Of a stretch of DNA of 64,000 nucleotides, positions 19,091 to 29,452 are shown piece by piece. The notes beneath the pieces were generated by a model, which ran no database searches, was not told the DNA's origin, and worked only from the letters and a program-made list of their open reading frames with translations. Each line of letters begins with the position of its first letter. Position 1 is the stretch's first letter. Source of the DNA: Shewanella fodinae (GTDB taxonomy: Bacteria; Pseudomonadota; Gammaproteobacteria; Enterobacterales; Shewanellaceae); assembly GCF_014651955.1 (NCBI RefSeq), contig NZ_BMXW01000005.1, positions 120,333 through 184,332 on the forward strand. The letters are read 5' to 3'. A program made the position numbers and the translations under genes.

Positions 19091-20587
19091 TCAGGAAAGA
19101 GCGACAAACAAACCGGCAAGTGTAGCGCTCATCAAGTTAGCCAGCGAACCGGCGATAACCGCGCGCATCCCTAGTTTCGCTAACTCATGACGACGGTTGG
19201 GTGCCATGCCGCCAAGCCCCCCCAGCAGAATAGCAATGGAGGAAAGGTTGGCAAAACCACACAAGGCGAAAGACACAATGGCTTTGGTTTTATCAGTCAT
19301 CACCATACCGGTTTCAGCCACCAGCTTGCCACCTTCAGCCAGATCTTTCAGATAAGGGGCAAAATTAGAGTAAGCCACAAATTCATTGACCACTATCTTC
19401 TGGCCGATAAAGGAACCAGCAAGCATCGCCTCTTTCCAGGGTACGCCAATCATCCAGGCCAGAGGCATAAACAGGTAACCGAGGATCATTTCCAAGGAAA
19501 TTTTAGCGGCTGCAGCATCAACAACCGCCTTGGTTGCAGTTGCTAATTCAGGTTGTTGCAGCTTACTAAACTGCTCAATCACCAGTTGTCGGTCAATATC
19601 GGTAATTGTTAAGGCCGTTACCGCCACATGCGCTTGATCAGCCAGTGCTTGCACACTGCTGTTGAACGCTGCCTGCAATTCCGGAGTCGCTGCTGCGGCA
19701 GTTTTTAATGCATCAAATGCTGTTGCGAGCGCGGCATTGCCATAGCCAAACCAACCACCGATACCACCAATAATGCTGTTGATTAAGGCAATAAGGCCAA
19801 TAAATGCCAGCAGCATAGCGCCGACGTTCAATGCCAGTTGCATACCAGCGGAGGCGCCACTAGCCGCCGCATCCAACACATTGGCAGGCTTATCGGGATC
19901 ATCTGGCAGCGCCACAATATCATCATGTGGGGCTTCGGTTTCTGGATGCATCAATTTAGCCATCAATAACCCGCCAGGTGCCGCCATAAATGAAGCGGCC
20001 ACCAGATATTCCATCGGCACGCCCATTTGCGCATATCCTGCCATAACTGAACCAGCAATGGATGCCATACCGCCCACCATAATGGCGAACAGTTCAGATT
20101 GCGTCATGGTGGGAATAAAAGGCCGTACCACTAATGGCGCTTCGGTTTGACCGACAAAAATATTGGCGGTGGCCGACATAGATTCGGTGCGACTGGTACC
20201 CAGCGCTTTCTGAAGCGCGCCACCCAATAAACGGATCACCCACTGCATGATGCCCAGATGATATAACACCGCGATCAACGAGGAGAAAAAGACAATCACC
20301 GGCAACACATGAATCACAAAGATAAAGCCGACTTTAAAGTTAGCTAGGTCGCCAAACAGGAAACGAATACCATCGTTAGCCTTATCAATGACACTATACA
20401 CTGCGTCGGAAACACCTTTAAGGATGTCTTTACCTACCGGCACATACAGAACAAAGCCACCAAAAGCCGCCTGGATCAGAAAAGCACCGCCGACAGTGCG
20501 CAGATTTATCGCTTTCTTATTGTTGGAAAACAAGAAGCCAATAAACAGTAGGAAAAACAATCCCACTAAACTCATGACGATACTCAT
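19091..20587 (-). CDS. nupC: NupC-family concentrative nucleoside transporter
   Basis: A 498-residue inner-membrane CNT that imports nucleosides with protons or sodium ions. The nucleoside-binding GQTEAPL is at residues 146-152 and the [12 protein letters not shown] segment is near 377. It is about 100 residues longer than E. coli NupC (400). The extra length is mainly an 81-residue Ala/Gln/Leu-rich block at about 282-362, between IGGIGGWFG and [11 protein letters not shown]. That insertion is hydrophilic and predicted helical by eye. Location directly upstream of deoCABD gives uptake and catabolism in one block. A -10-like TATAAT lies on the minus strand at 20657-20652. Confidence 0.92.
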   Translation of the reverse strand: MSIVMSLVGLFFLLFIGFLFSNNKKAINLRTVGGAFLIQAAFGGFVLYVPVGKDILKGVSDAVYSVIDKANDGIRFLFGDLANFKVGFIFVIHVLPVIVFFSSLIAVLYHLGIMQWVIRLLGGALQKALGTSRTESMSATANIFVGQTEAPLVVRPFIPTMTQSELFAIMVGGMASIAGSVMAGYAQMGVPMEYLVAASFMAAPGGLLMAKLMHPETEAPHDDIVALPDDPDKPANVLDAAASGASAGMQLALNVGAMLLAFIGLIALINSIIGGIGGWFGYGNAALATAFDALKTAAAATPELQAAFNSSVQALADQAHVAVTALTITDIDRQLVIEQFSKLQQPELATATKAVVDAAAAKISLEMILGYLFMPLAWMIGVPWKEAMLAGSFIGQKIVVNEFVAYSNFAPYLKDLAEGGKLVAETGMVMTDKTKAIVSFALCGFANLSSIAILLGGLGGMAPNRRHELAKLGMRAVIAGSLANLMSATLAGLFVALS

Positions 20588-20651
20588 TAACTATCCCTTT
20601 TTATTGTTAATTGCTTTGTTAATGGCGTTAACCGACCTTTATTTGGGCGGC

Positions 20652-20657
20652 ATTATA
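20652..20657 (-). promoter_or_regulatory. Putative -10 box for nupC
   Basis: A perfect TATAAT on the minus strand, 65 bp before the nupC start. No good -35 hexamer stands 17 bp upstream, which would fit an activator-dependent promoter, but this is weak evidence. Confidence 0.35.
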
Positions 20658-20752
20658 ACCAACGGGCGCCACAAAATCGCCTGCTGTAGTACATTTTAGG
20701 GTTTATTTTTCAAAACCTTACAAAAAACTTTGCGATGTTCCCTTAATTCTAT

Positions 20753-21544
20753 TTAGCGCTCAAACAGTTGAACAAAATTATTCTGTAACTGTTCTGATAC
20801 CAGAACGGCAGTTTTTCCCTGCAATTTTGCTATCTCAGCCACCACCGCCAGTATCGTTAACGGCGTGTTGCGCGCTGGCCGCAGCGCTGCTGGTGCCATG
20901 GCTGGCGCATCAGTTTCCACCAACAACGCTGGTAGCGGCAAACGCTTCACCGCGCTACGCAGCTTTTTAGCGGATGCCTCAAGTAACAAACCACCGATCC
21001 CCAAACGAAAACCCATCTGCCAGTATTGCATAGCCACTTCATAGCTGCCGCTGAAACCATGAATAACACCATGACAGCTAGGGTATTTTTGCAAAAGCGC
21101 CTGCATCGCCGCGTGACAATGCACCGCGTGCAACACTACCGGCAATTGGTATTTCACCGCTAATGCCAACTGCGCGTCCAATAAAACCATTTGTTGCTCC
21201 CAGGCAACGCGACGAACATCGTCTTCCGCGAATTTTGCTCTGGGTTTATCAAGACCACACTCGCCTACGGCGACCAGCAATGGATCAGCCAAGTGCTGCT
21301 GAAGTTGACGCTCCAATAAAGCCATCGCCGCAGGAATATCTGTCGGGCAATACCAAGGATGAATGCCGAGTGCATAAGGGCATTGAAAGGCAGCAGCAAT
21401 CTGTTGCTGTTTGGCCCAATCAGCAGGTGACACGCCCGGAATTAATGCACCGCTGATCCCTGCCTGTTGCATTTCAAGGAACAGTTGCTCACGGTCGCCA
21501 TCGAACTCGATGGCATCAAGATGGGCGTGAGAATCAGTCAGCAT
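20753..21544 (-). CDS. yjjV: TatD-family metal-dependent hydrolase, YjjV-like
   Basis: A 263-residue TIM-barrel amidohydrolase of the TatD family. Metal ligands are recognisable in the N-terminal DSHAHLD (residues 4-10), the VGECGLD segment, HAVHCHAA and HGFSGS, and the ETDAPAM near the C-terminus. TatD relatives are 3'-5' nucleases or D-aminoacyl hydrolases; the substrate of YjjV is uncertain. E. coli yjjV also lies between prfC and the deo operon, which supports the name. A short DUF5363-like gene is just upstream. Confidence 0.9.
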   Translation of the reverse strand: MLTDSHAHLDAIEFDGDREQLFLEMQQAGISGALIPGVSPADWAKQQQIAAAFQCPYALGIHPWYCPTDIPAAMALLERQLQQHLADPLLVAVGECGLDKPRAKFAEDDVRRVAWEQQMVLLDAQLALAVKYQLPVVLHAVHCHAAMQALLQKYPSCHGVIHGFSGSYEVAMQYWQMGFRLGIGGLLLEASAKKLRSAVKRLPLPALLVETDAPAMAPAALRPARNTPLTILAVVAEIAKLQGKTAVLVSEQLQNNFVQLFER

Positions 21545-21611
21545 CGATATATTAATAATGACGAGCCAAGCAGTATTATTGAAGACACACTGCGGCCTGC
21601 ATTATCTCCAA

Positions 21612-21770
21612 CTAATTGGTTGGATCTTTGCTAAATGGTTTTTTCTCGAGTGGCGGATCCTGCAAACGCGGCATACAACAGCGTTGGCTGTTCTCAGTCA
21701 AACCCATCTTATCGCACCAACTGGTGTATTTAAGCCAGCCACGTTTTATCAGTGAAAGCATTTTATTCAT
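21612..21770 (-). CDS. Short DUF5363-like protein
   Basis: A 52-residue reading frame below usual ORF length cut-offs. It begins MNKMLSLIKRGWLKYTSWCD, continues MGLTENSQRCC and ends with a proline-rich tail (DPPLEKKPFSKDPTN). The layout of a basic amphipathic start, a W-C-D motif, GLT, two or more cysteines and a short polar tail resembles DUF5363, a family of very small gammaproteobacterial proteins. It is located between prfC and yjjV on the same strand. AAGGGTTGGCAAC precedes the start and provides a plausible ribosome binding site. Function unknown. Confidence 0.6.
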   Translation of the reverse strand: MNKMLSLIKRGWLKYTSWCDKMGLTENSQRCCMPRLQDPPLEKKPFSKDPTN

Positions 21771-21796
21771 GTTGCCAACCCTTTCTATGCGCCCAA

Positions 21797-21820
21797 GAAA
21801 AAAGCGGAGTATGACTCCGC
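21797..21820 (-). terminator. Terminator after prfC
   Basis: Reading on the minus strand, GCGGAGT-CAT-ACTCCGC is followed by a run of six Ts. It begins seven bases after the prfC stop codon. Confidence 0.92.
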
Positions 21821-21826
21821 CTTTTA

Positions 21827-23416
21827 TCAGTGTTCTCGCGTTTTGGCAAATTCAATGTCGGGATAACGTTCCATCGACAAGTTGAGATTGACCATAGTCG
21901 GCGCGATATAAGTGAGGTTATCGCCGCCATCCAATGCCAAATTAACAGTGCATTTACGTTGAAATTCATCCAGTTTTTTAGCGTCGTTGCAATATACCCA
22001 ACGCGCGGTTGCAACGTTGACAGCTTCGTAAATGGCTTCAACGTTATATTCAGATTTCAAGCGGCCGACAACCACTTCAAACTGCAGCACCCCAACGGCA
22101 CCTACAATCAGATCGTTATTCTCTAGCGGCCGGAATACCTGAACCGCGCCTTCTTCTGACAACTGTACCAAGCCTTTAAGCAATTGCTTTTGTTTCAGCG
22201 GATCTTTAAGACGAATACGCCGGAACATTTCTGGGGCAAAATTAGGAATACCGGTAAATTTCAGTTCTTCGCCCTGCGTAAATGTATCGCCAATCTGAAT
22301 AGTACCGTGATTGTGTAATCCGATAATATCACCAGCAAAGGCTTCTTCTGCGCGTTCGCGATCACCCGCCATAAAAGTTACTGCATCGGAAATGCTCACC
22401 GTTTTGCCGATGCGCACATGCTTCATCTTCATCCCTTGGGTGTACTGTCCAGACACTACGCGCATAAAGGCGATGCGATCGCGGTGTTTCGGGTCCATAT
22501 TGGCCTGAATTTTAAAGACAAAACCGGAGAAATTTTCTTCCGTTGCTTCAACCAGTCGATCACTGCTTTGCCGCGGCTTCGGCGCGGGTGCCCATTGGGT
22601 AAGACCATCCAACATATGATCTACCCCAAAGTTGCCTAACGCCGTACCAAAAAATACCGGTGTTAATTCGCCGCTCAGGAACAGCTCTTCATCGAACTCA
22701 TTGGAGGCGCCGCGCACCAGCTCCAGCTCTTCGCGCAACTGCTGGGCTAAATCGCTGCCAACGGCATTATCCAATTCTGGGTTATTCAACCCCTTAATAA
22801 TGCGTACTTCCTGAATGGTATGACCTAAACCACTGTGGTACAGGATGGTTTCATCGCGATGCAGGTGATACACGCCTTTAAAAGACTTACCACAACCAAT
22901 AGGCCAACTGATGGGCGCACACATGATGTTCAGCTCGTTTTCCACTTCATCGAGCAATTCCATCGGATCGCGGATGTCACGGTCTAGCTTGTTCATAAAG
23001 GTGATAATCGGGGTATCACGCAAGCGGGTGACTTCCATCAGCTTACGGGTACGGTCTTCCACACCTTTGGCGGCATCAATCACCATCAAGCAGGAGTCAA
23101 CGGCAGTAAGTGTACGATAGGTATCTTCCGAGAAATCTTCATGCCCCGGAGTATCTAACAGGTTCACCAAGCAATCATTGTAAGGGAATTGCATGACTGA
23201 GGTGGTTACCGAGATACCACGTTCTTTCTCCATCTCCATCCAGTCAGACTTAGCATGCTGACCTGAGCCGCGACCTTTTACCGTTCCCGCTTGCTGGATC
23301 AGATGGCCGTGCAGCAGCACTTTCTCCGTAATGGTGGTCTTACCCGCGTCAGGGTGCGAAATAATGGCGAAAGTTCGGCGTTTGCCCACTTCCTGCTGGA
23401 TTAGCTTATTCGACAT
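21827..23416 (-). CDS. prfC: Peptide chain release factor 3
   Basis: A 529-residue translational GTPase that recycles RF1 and RF2 from the ribosome after peptide release. The G1 motif SHPDAGKTT, the effector region [12 protein letters not shown]3 DTPGHEDF and G4 NKLD are all present. Length equals that of E. coli RF3. It ends at a strong terminator. The distance to nlpI (about 190 bp) suggests its own promoter. Confidence 0.97.
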   Translation of the reverse strand: MSNKLIQQEVGKRRTFAIISHPDAGKTTITEKVLLHGHLIQQAGTVKGRGSGQHAKSDWMEMEKERGISVTTSVMQFPYNDCLVNLLDTPGHEDFSEDTYRTLTAVDSCLMVIDAAKGVEDRTRKLMEVTRLRDTPIITFMNKLDRDIRDPMELLDEVENELNIMCAPISWPIGCGKSFKGVYHLHRDETILYHSGLGHTIQEVRIIKGLNNPELDNAVGSDLAQQLREELELVRGASNEFDEELFLSGELTPVFFGTALGNFGVDHMLDGLTQWAPAPKPRQSSDRLVEATEENFSGFVFKIQANMDPKHRDRIAFMRVVSGQYTQGMKMKHVRIGKTVSISDAVTFMAGDRERAEEAFAGDIIGLHNHGTIQIGDTFTQGEELKFTGIPNFAPEMFRRIRLKDPLKQKQLLKGLVQLSEEGAVQVFRPLENNDLIVGAVGVLQFEVVVGRLKSEYNVEAIYEAVNVATARWVYCNDAKKLDEFQRKCTVNLALDGGDNLTYIAPTMVNLNLSMERYPDIEFAKTREH

Positions 23417-23575
23417 GGATAACTATCTTCTGCATAAATGGCGCCGACACGACGAGTAACCAGCGGTGCCGGAGCGAGGATGACAACTGTTAAAGGCGGC
23501 TATTTTCTATGATCTTGACGGGATAAACAACGTACAAACCTGAAACTCTGGTAAAAGCCTCGAACAACTGTGGCA

Positions 23576-23597
23576 AGCGGCAACCGTAGTTGCCGCT
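23576..23597 (-). terminator. Hairpin after nlpI
   Basis: Nine-base arms AGCGGCAAC and GTTGCCGCT with a four-base loop lie 12 bases after the nlpI stop. There is no T-run, so this is a hairpin-only or weak terminator. Confidence 0.55.
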
Positions 23598-23609
23598 AAT
23601 CTGAGAGCA

Positions 23610-24509
23610 TTACAGCGAACTGTCTTTACTGTTATCCATGGTATTTGCCAATAGCGCCAACTCAACCCGAGCATATCGATGTTCAACAAAGTCATAGATA
23701 TTGGTTGCCAGCGCCAATCGCAGGTAGTTAGCGGCCTTGTCATTTTGCTGCTGTTCTTCCGCTATTTTTGCCAGATAAAAGTAGGCTTCGCAGAGACGTT
23801 CAGCATATTCAGCAGGCCCTTTCAACCCCTGTTTTGCCAATGCAAAAACCTGGGCTTCCGAGGTTTTACCCAACACATAATCCACCAGTACTGTCGACCA
23901 AGTGTCATCATTGAGTTTGCTGCGATTATGCTGCATCGTGAGCAATGCCTGTTTCGGCTCGAGCTGATACTCAGCCAGATATAGCCACAAGACTCGATAA
24001 CCATCGGATGGCTCTTTGTTCAGAAAGGACTGCATATCGTCCACAGCCAGCTGTGGTCTGTCGCCATAATAAAGCGCTAAGCCACGGTTGAGATAGGCAT
24101 AGTCATAATCAGGCGCCAGCTCTAATGCGGAATCAAAAGCCTCGTAAGCGGCATCAAACTCACCTTCCTGGGTATAGTAAATGCCGATAAAGTTGTACGC
24201 ATCAGCCAAGTCAGGTTGTAACTTCAACGCCTCGTGAAACTCAATACGCGCCATGATGCGTAAACCGAGACGATCGTATATTACGCCACGATCATAATGA
24301 AAACGTGCTAGCTGCTGCTGAGTAAGCTTGGCATTGGAAATAATCTCATTCAGCTTTGCCAGGGCGATTTCCATCTTGTAATCAGGCAACAACGGCGCGA
24401 CCAATAACTGCCCTTGATTATCAGCAGCAGACGTTGCCGCACAACCGCCGTTTAGGAGACTGCCAACAGCCACAACGCAAAATACGGCAGCCCGCAAATT
24501 CAAATTCAT
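23610..24509 (-). CDS. nlpI: Lipoprotein NlpI
   Basis: The protein is 299 residues from the ATG at 24509, which has AAGAAGGA upstream; the frame extends 34 codons further with no support. The signal peptide ends in a lipobox, LLNGGC, making Cys23 the lipidated residue. Repeated TPR helices fill residues 60-200 (for example AYNFIGIYYTQEGEFDAAYE and AYLNRGLALYYGDR). In E. coli NlpI is an outer-membrane adaptor that brings the protease Prc to the endopeptidase MepS. The position after pnp matches E. coli (pnp-nlpI). Confidence 0.94.
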   Translation of the reverse strand: MNLNLRAAVFCVVAVGSLLNGGCAATSAADNQGQLLVAPLLPDYKMEIALAKLNEIISNAKLTQQQLARFHYDRGVIYDRLGLRIMARIEFHEALKLQPDLADAYNFIGIYYTQEGEFDAAYEAFDSALELAPDYDYAYLNRGLALYYGDRPQLAVDDMQSFLNKEPSDGYRVLWLYLAEYQLEPKQALLTMQHNRSKLNDDTWSTVLVDYVLGKTSEAQVFALAKQGLKGPAEYAERLCEAYFYLAKIAEEQQQNDKAANYLRLALATNIYDFVEHRYARVELALLANTMDNSKDSSL

Positions 24510-24613
24510 GCAAAAGTCCTTCTTAATTCCAATGCGCTGTTCATCATAGCAACAGAGCGGAGCCACTGCCATCGGCCAAGTTACCCTACGACATAAAAAA
24601 ACTATGGGCAAAT

Positions 24614-24639
24614 AAAAAAGGAGATCCGAAGATCTCCTT
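24614..24639 (-). terminator. Terminator between pnp and nlpI
   Basis: On the minus strand AAGGAGATC-TTCG-GATCTCCTT is followed by a T-run; the UUCG tetraloop adds stability. It lies 17 bases after the pnp stop, so nlpI is reached by read-through or has its own promoter. Confidence 0.9.
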
Positions 24640-24656
24640 AAAACTTTGTCAATGAC

Positions 24657-26771
24657 TTATTCAGCTGAATCAGTCGGTGCAGCCGCAGCAGCCTGTTGTG
24701 CTTCCTTAATGGACAGACGCACACGCCCCTGACGATCCACTTCCATCACTTTAACAGTGACTTCTTGATTCAGTTGCAGATAGTCAGACACGTTAGCAAC
24801 ACGTTCTTCAGCAATCTGTGAGATATGAACTAAACCATCTTTGCCCGGCAGGATATTCACAAAGGCACCGAAATCCACGATACGGATAACTTTACCTTTA
24901 TAGATACGGCCAACTTCCACTTCAGAGGTGATCTCTTCAATACGGCGAATGGCTTCCTTGGTAGCATCCGCGTTATTAGAAGCAATCTTCACTGTGCCAT
25001 CGTCTTCCAACTCAATAGTGGTGCCAGTTTCTTCAGTCAACGCACGGATAGTCGCGCCACCTTTACCAATCACTTCACGGATTTTCTCCGGATTGATCTT
25101 GATAGTGGTGATACGAGGAGCATGATCAGAGATTTCTGGACGGGCTTTATTAATCGCCTGATCCATCACGTTTAGGATATGCACACGCGCACCGTAAGCC
25201 TGCTGCAGCGCAATTTCCATGATCTCTTTGGTGATACCTTCGATCTTGATATCCATCTGCAACGCAGTAACACCATCACGGGTACCGGCGACTTTGAAGT
25301 CCATGTCACCCAGGTGATCTTCATCACCCAGAATGTCTGACAGCACCACAAAATCATCACCTTCTTTCACTAAGCCCATGGCAATACCGGCAACAGAAGT
25401 CTTGATAGGCACACCAGCATCCATTAACGCCAGAGAGCTACCACACACAGAAGCCATTGAGCTAGAACCGTTTGATTCGGTGATTTCAGATACCACGCGC
25501 ACACTGTAAGGAAATTCCGCTTCTGATGGCATAACCGCATTAACACCGCGCCAAGCCAACTTACCATGACCAATCTCACGGCGTTTTGGTGAACCAACCA
25601 TACCGGTTTCACCTACAGAGAACGGCGGGAAGTTGTAATGCAGCATAAAGCGTTTGGTACGCTCACCCAGAATAGAATCGACTTTCTGAGCATCGCGTTC
25701 AGTCCCCAGAGTACAAGTAACCAACGCCTGAGTTTCACCACGAGTGAACAATGCGCTACCGTGAGTACGGGGCAATACACCCGCCATTACGCTCAACGCA
25801 CGCACCATATCCGGTTCACGACCATCGATACGAGGCAAACCTTTCAGAATACGGCTACGTACTACGCGTTTTTCCAAACTACCGAGCAAGTTGTCAGCCT
25901 CAGTGGTATCCAGTTGCGGATCTTCAGCTAGCAACTTTTCAACCACGGCTTTCTTGATATCTGCCACAGCCTGATAACGTTCCTGCTTGGCAGTAATCTG
26001 ATAAGCGGCAGTAAAATCTGCTTCGGCAAGCGCTTTGATCTTCTCTGCCAGCGTTTCATTTTTTACTGGCGCAGTCCAATCCCAACGAGGTTTACCGGCT
26101 TCTTTCTGGAATTCAGCAATGGCCTCGATAACCACTTGCTGCTGCTCGTGACCATAAACGACCGCACCCAGCATCACTTCCTCTGGCAGAATATTCGCTT
26201 CCGATTCCACCATCAGTACCGCATTTTTAGTACCGGCAACAACCAAGTCCAAATCGCTGTTATCCAGCTCCGCAACACTTGGATTCAGGACATATTCACC
26301 ATTAATGTAACCCACCCGGGCGGAACCCAACGGACCATTAAATGGAATACCAGAAATAGCCAATGCAGCTGACGTACCAATCATCGAGATGATATCTGGA
26401 TCAATCTGCGGATCGACTGAAACCACAGTAATGATGACCTGAACTTCATTGGTGAAACCATCGGGAAACAGAGGACGTATAGGACGATCGATTAAACGGG
26501 CAACCAACGTTTCATCTTCGGAGGGACGACCTTCGCGTTTGAAAAAACCACCGGGAATTTTACCGGCTGCATAGGTTTTTTCCTGATAGTTAACAGTAAG
26601 AGGAAAGAAGTCACGGCTTGGGTCTGATTCTTTCTTACCGACTACGGTTACCAGAACGGTGGTGTCGCCCATACTTGCAAGAACGGCACCATCGGCCTGG
26701 CGTGCGATTACGCCTGTTTCCAGAGAAACTGTGTGCTGACCATATTTAAAACTTTTTACTATTGGATTCAC
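24657..26771 (-). CDS. pnp: Polynucleotide phosphorylase
   Basis: A 3'-5' phosphorolytic exoribonuclease and degradosome component. There are two RNase PH domains (about 1-230 and 310-550), then a KH domain ([19 protein letters not shown]) and an S1 domain ([19 protein letters not shown]). The best start is GTG at 26771: AAGGA is nine bases before it, whereas it directly abuts the ATG at 26780. This gives 704 residues starting [13 protein letters not shown], as in homologues. E. coli pnp is normally downstream of rpsO; here a diguanylate cyclase/phosphodiesterase gene on the other strand separates them. Confidence 0.96.
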   Translation of the reverse strand: MNPIVKSFKYGQHTVSLETGVIARQADGAVLASMGDTTVLVTVVGKKESDPSRDFFPLTVNYQEKTYAAGKIPGGFFKREGRPSEDETLVARLIDRPIRPLFPDGFTNEVQVIITVVSVDPQIDPDIISMIGTSAALAISGIPFNGPLGSARVGYINGEYVLNPSVAELDNSDLDLVVAGTKNAVLMVESEANILPEEVMLGAVVYGHEQQQVVIEAIAEFQKEAGKPRWDWTAPVKNETLAEKIKALAEADFTAAYQITAKQERYQAVADIKKAVVEKLLAEDPQLDTTEADNLLGSLEKRVVRSRILKGLPRIDGREPDMVRALSVMAGVLPRTHGSALFTRGETQALVTCTLGTERDAQKVDSILGERTKRFMLHYNFPPFSVGETGMVGSPKRREIGHGKLAWRGVNAVMPSEAEFPYSVRVVSEITESNGSSSMASVCGSSLALMDAGVPIKTSVAGIAMGLVKEGDDFVVLSDILGDEDHLGDMDFKVAGTRDGVTALQMDIKIEGITKEIMEIALQQAYGARVHILNVMDQAINKARPEISDHAPRITTIKINPEKIREVIGKGGATIRALTEETGTTIELEDDGTVKIASNNADATKEAIRRIEEITSEVEVGRIYKGKVIRIVDFGAFVNILPGKDGLVHISQIAEERVANVSDYLQLNQEVTVKVMEVDRQGRVRLSIKEAQQAAAAAPTDSAE

Positions 26772-26973
26772 GTGACCCATTCCTTAATTTCAATAATCTT
26801 GAATTCGCGCGTAAGTATACTGCAAAGCAGTTGTACAGATAAAGAGCGTAACCAAGTGACAAAACAACAACTTTCCCATAAAGTAAGATCTCTGGGATTC
26901 ATTCCATAAAATATGCAGTTATGGACTAACATTATTCGTATATAAACCGACGGTGCCTTTAAAAAGGGCTTAG

Positions 26974-29028
26974 ATGCAAAGGAAGAAGCGGATGCGGGCC
27001 AGACGTTTCAAGTCGTTGACGTGGAAACAAACCAATCTGGTGGTATTTACAGCGCTTTTTTTCGCTATTGCTATCTTTATCGTTGAAATTTTGATGGTGC
27101 TATCCACCGAACGTGAAACGCTAAAGCGCAGCCAAAAAGAAGTTGTCGATTCTGTTGAACAGCCCGTAGAAAATGCGGTTTGGGCACTGGATGACAATCT
27201 TGCCAAACAAACGCTGGAAGGTTTACTGAAAGTCGATTATGTCGGTTCAGCCATCATTACCCTAGATGATGGCAATACCTTTGTCAGTGTGGGTAACACA
27301 ACATCTCTGCCGGACGATATCTTTTCTGCCATCAGCCTGAAGTTATTTGGTGAATTTCGCCAAATCAACCGTCAACTGCATCAGCCTACATACCTAGGAA
27401 ATGACGAAAAACCACAGTTAATAGGCACGCTGCAGATAAATTACAATACCCGCGAGTTAACAGAGCGACTGATCAGCCAGTTAAAAGTGAGTTTTACGGC
27501 GACGCTGGCACGAGCCCTCTTTATTACCCTAGTGTTATCTTTGGTATTTCACCGATTTCTGACGCAACCCATTGCGAAAATCGGTGAAGCGATTGACCGC
27601 ATCGATCCTGAATGCCCTGACGAGCATCTGCTACCCGTACTAAACAACCATAAAGACGATGAATTAGGATTGGTTGCCTCGAAATTAAATCAAATTTTGG
27701 TGCAATTCAGTAAAGCCCAAGAAAAACTCAGGAAAATGGCGACCCGAGATTCACTTACCGGGTTACCAAACCGTACGCTGCTGTTGGAAACCCTCACAGT
27801 TGCGATTCAGCGAGCAAATGTTCGCAAAAGTAACCTGGCGCTGCTGTTTATTGACTTAGATCGGTTTAAAAATATCAATGACTCATTGGGACATTCGTTA
27901 GGCGATCAATATTTGATCCGTATTGCACTGCTACTGAAACGTTTTGTAGACAACCGAGGGTTAGTGGTGCGCTTGGGTGGTGACGAGTTTGTAATTCTGG
28001 CCGAAGATCTGCATTCTCCCAGCCAAGTAGCAGATTTCGTGGAAAAACTTTTTGAACAGTTAAAGATGACCATTAAGCTGGGCGACCATTCTGTACATCC
28101 AGCAGCATCAGTGGGGATCTCGTTTTACCCTGACGATGGTGAAACAGCAGAAGATCTGATCCGCCATGCCGACATTGCCATGTATAGCGCCAAAGCTGCA
28201 GGCTCCAACCACTGGGCATTTTTCAAGCAACAGATGACAGAACGTGCCGTTACTCGTTTGCGAACAGAAGCCTCGCTGCACGACGCCATCAAAAATGACG
28301 AGTTTGTGTTGTATTTCCAACCACAGCTGGATCTACGAAGCGGCCATTTGATTGGTTGCGAAGCCCTGATCCGCTGGCAACGGGGAGACAAACTTGTCAG
28401 CCCAATGACTTTTATTCCCATTGCAGAAGAAACCGGCATTATTGTGGCAATCGGGGAATGGGTAATTGAGCAAAGTTGCAAGACACTCAATATGTGGCAA
28501 AAACTTTACAACTTCCAGACCACTATTGCCTGTAACGTATCCACAAAGCAATTCGCCGATCCTGGGCTTATTCCACATATTAAACGTTCGGCAATGCGCT
28601 ATCAGATAAAACCTGAGTATCTGGAAATCGAAATCACCGAAACAGCCTTTATGAATGATGTCGAGCAGGCAGTATTAAAGCTGCAACAATTGCAATCTGC
28701 AGGCTTTGGTATTGCGGTGGATGACTTCGGAACTGGTTATTCATCGCTGTCTTATCTGCGTCGGCTACCACTGACGACACTCAAAATTGATCGCGCATTT
28801 ATTTCTGAACTACCGGGTAATAGCGCTATCGCTTCCACTATTCTGACGTTAGGCAAGCAATTAGGGTTACAAATTATTGCGGAAGGGATTGAAAATAAAC
28901 AACAGCTAGACTGGTTGGAAAGTCATGGTTGTGGTATCGGTCAAGGCTTCTACTTTAGCGAGCCATTGCCGTTGGCAGAGTTTGAAAAGCGTTATGTGGT
29001 AGCACAGCCCAGTAAGGTAGGGCTTTGA
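26974..29028 (+). CDS. Membrane GGDEF-EAL c-di-GMP enzyme
   Basis: A 684-residue protein. A membrane helix at about 20-42, a periplasmic sensor region of about 130 residues and a second helix near 170-190 are followed by a HAMP-like linker. The GGDEF motif is intact at 335-339 (RLGGDEF), and EAL is intact at 463-465 (GCEALIRW) with DDFGTGYSS, KIDRAF and AEGIEN downstream. The autoinhibitory RxxD site before GGDEF is absent. Synthesis and breakdown of c-di-GMP are therefore both possible. It lies between rpsO and pnp on the opposite strand. The periplasmic ligand is unknown. A later in-frame ATG (residue 7) could be the start. Confidence 0.93.
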   Translation: MQRKKRMRARRFKSLTWKQTNLVVFTALFFAIAIFIVEILMVLSTERETLKRSQKEVVDSVEQPVENAVWALDDNLAKQTLEGLLKVDYVGSAIITLDDGNTFVSVGNTTSLPDDIFSAISLKLFGEFRQINRQLHQPTYLGNDEKPQLIGTLQINYNTRELTERLISQLKVSFTATLARALFITLVLSLVFHRFLTQPIAKIGEAIDRIDPECPDEHLLPVLNNHKDDELGLVASKLNQILVQFSKAQEKLRKMATRDSLTGLPNRTLLLETLTVAIQRANVRKSNLALLFIDLDRFKNINDSLGHSLGDQYLIRIALLLKRFVDNRGLVVRLGGDEFVILAEDLHSPSQVADFVEKLFEQLKMTIKLGDHSVHPAASVGISFYPDDGETAEDLIRHADIAMYSAKAAGSNHWAFFKQQMTERAVTRLRTEASLHDAIKNDEFVLYFQPQLDLRSGHLIGCEALIRWQRGDKLVSPMTFIPIAEETGIIVAIGEWVIEQSCKTLNMWQKLYNFQTTIACNVSTKQFADPGLIPHIKRSAMRYQIKPEYLEIEITETAFMNDVEQAVLKLQQLQSAGFGIAVDDFGTGYSSLSYLRRLPLTTLKIDRAFISELPGNSAIASTILTLGKQLGLQIIAEGIENKQQLDWLESHGCGIGQGFYFSEPLPLAEFEKRYVVAQPSKVGL

Positions 29029-29045
29029 TTGTTCAAAGAATAGAT

Positions 29046-29069
29046 CAAAAAAGGAGGCGTAAGCCTCCT
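29046..29069 (-). terminator. Terminator after rpsO
   Basis: AGGAGGC and GCCTCCT arms with a four-base loop; on the minus strand six Ts follow. It lies between the convergent GGDEF-EAL and rpsO genes and probably serves both. Confidence 0.9.
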
Positions 29070-29087
29070 CTTTCGATGAGAAACTGA

Positions 29088-29357
29088 TTAGCGACGCAGA
29101 CCCAGTTTCTGGATCAAAGCAGCATAACGTTCAGCATCTTTCTTCTGCAGATAGCTCAACAACTTACGACGAGAGCTAACCATGCGCAACAGACCACGGC
29201 GAGAGTGATGATCTTTTGCGTGTTCTCTGAAATGATCCTGCAGATGATTGATCTGAGCAGTCAACAGGGCAACCTGAACTTCAGGTGAGCCAGTATCGTT
29301 TTCGCCGCGGCCAAATTCAGCCAGGATTTCAGCTTTCTTTTCAGTACTTAGTGACAT
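29088..29357 (-). CDS. rpsO: 30S ribosomal protein S15
   Basis: The protein is 89 residues from the ATG at 29357, after GGAGAGACTC; the frame extends eight codons upstream without support. S15 binds 16S rRNA helices 20-22 early in 30S assembly. The conserved [18 protein letters not shown] segment (here [17 protein letters not shown]), [19 protein letters not shown] and the C-terminal LGLRR are intact. It is the end of the rimP-nusA-infB-rbfA-truB-rpsO block. Confidence 0.98.
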   Translation of the reverse strand: MSLSTEKKAEILAEFGRGENDTGSPEVQVALLTAQINHLQDHFREHAKDHHSRRGLLRMVSSRRKLLSYLQKKDAERYAALIQKLGLRR

Positions 29358-29452
29358 GAGTCTCTCCAAATATTTAATCAAATGACCTCAGCCGATCACT
29401 AACTCAGCCGAGGGGCGCAGAATAATAACCTGTTACCTATTACAGTGCAAGT

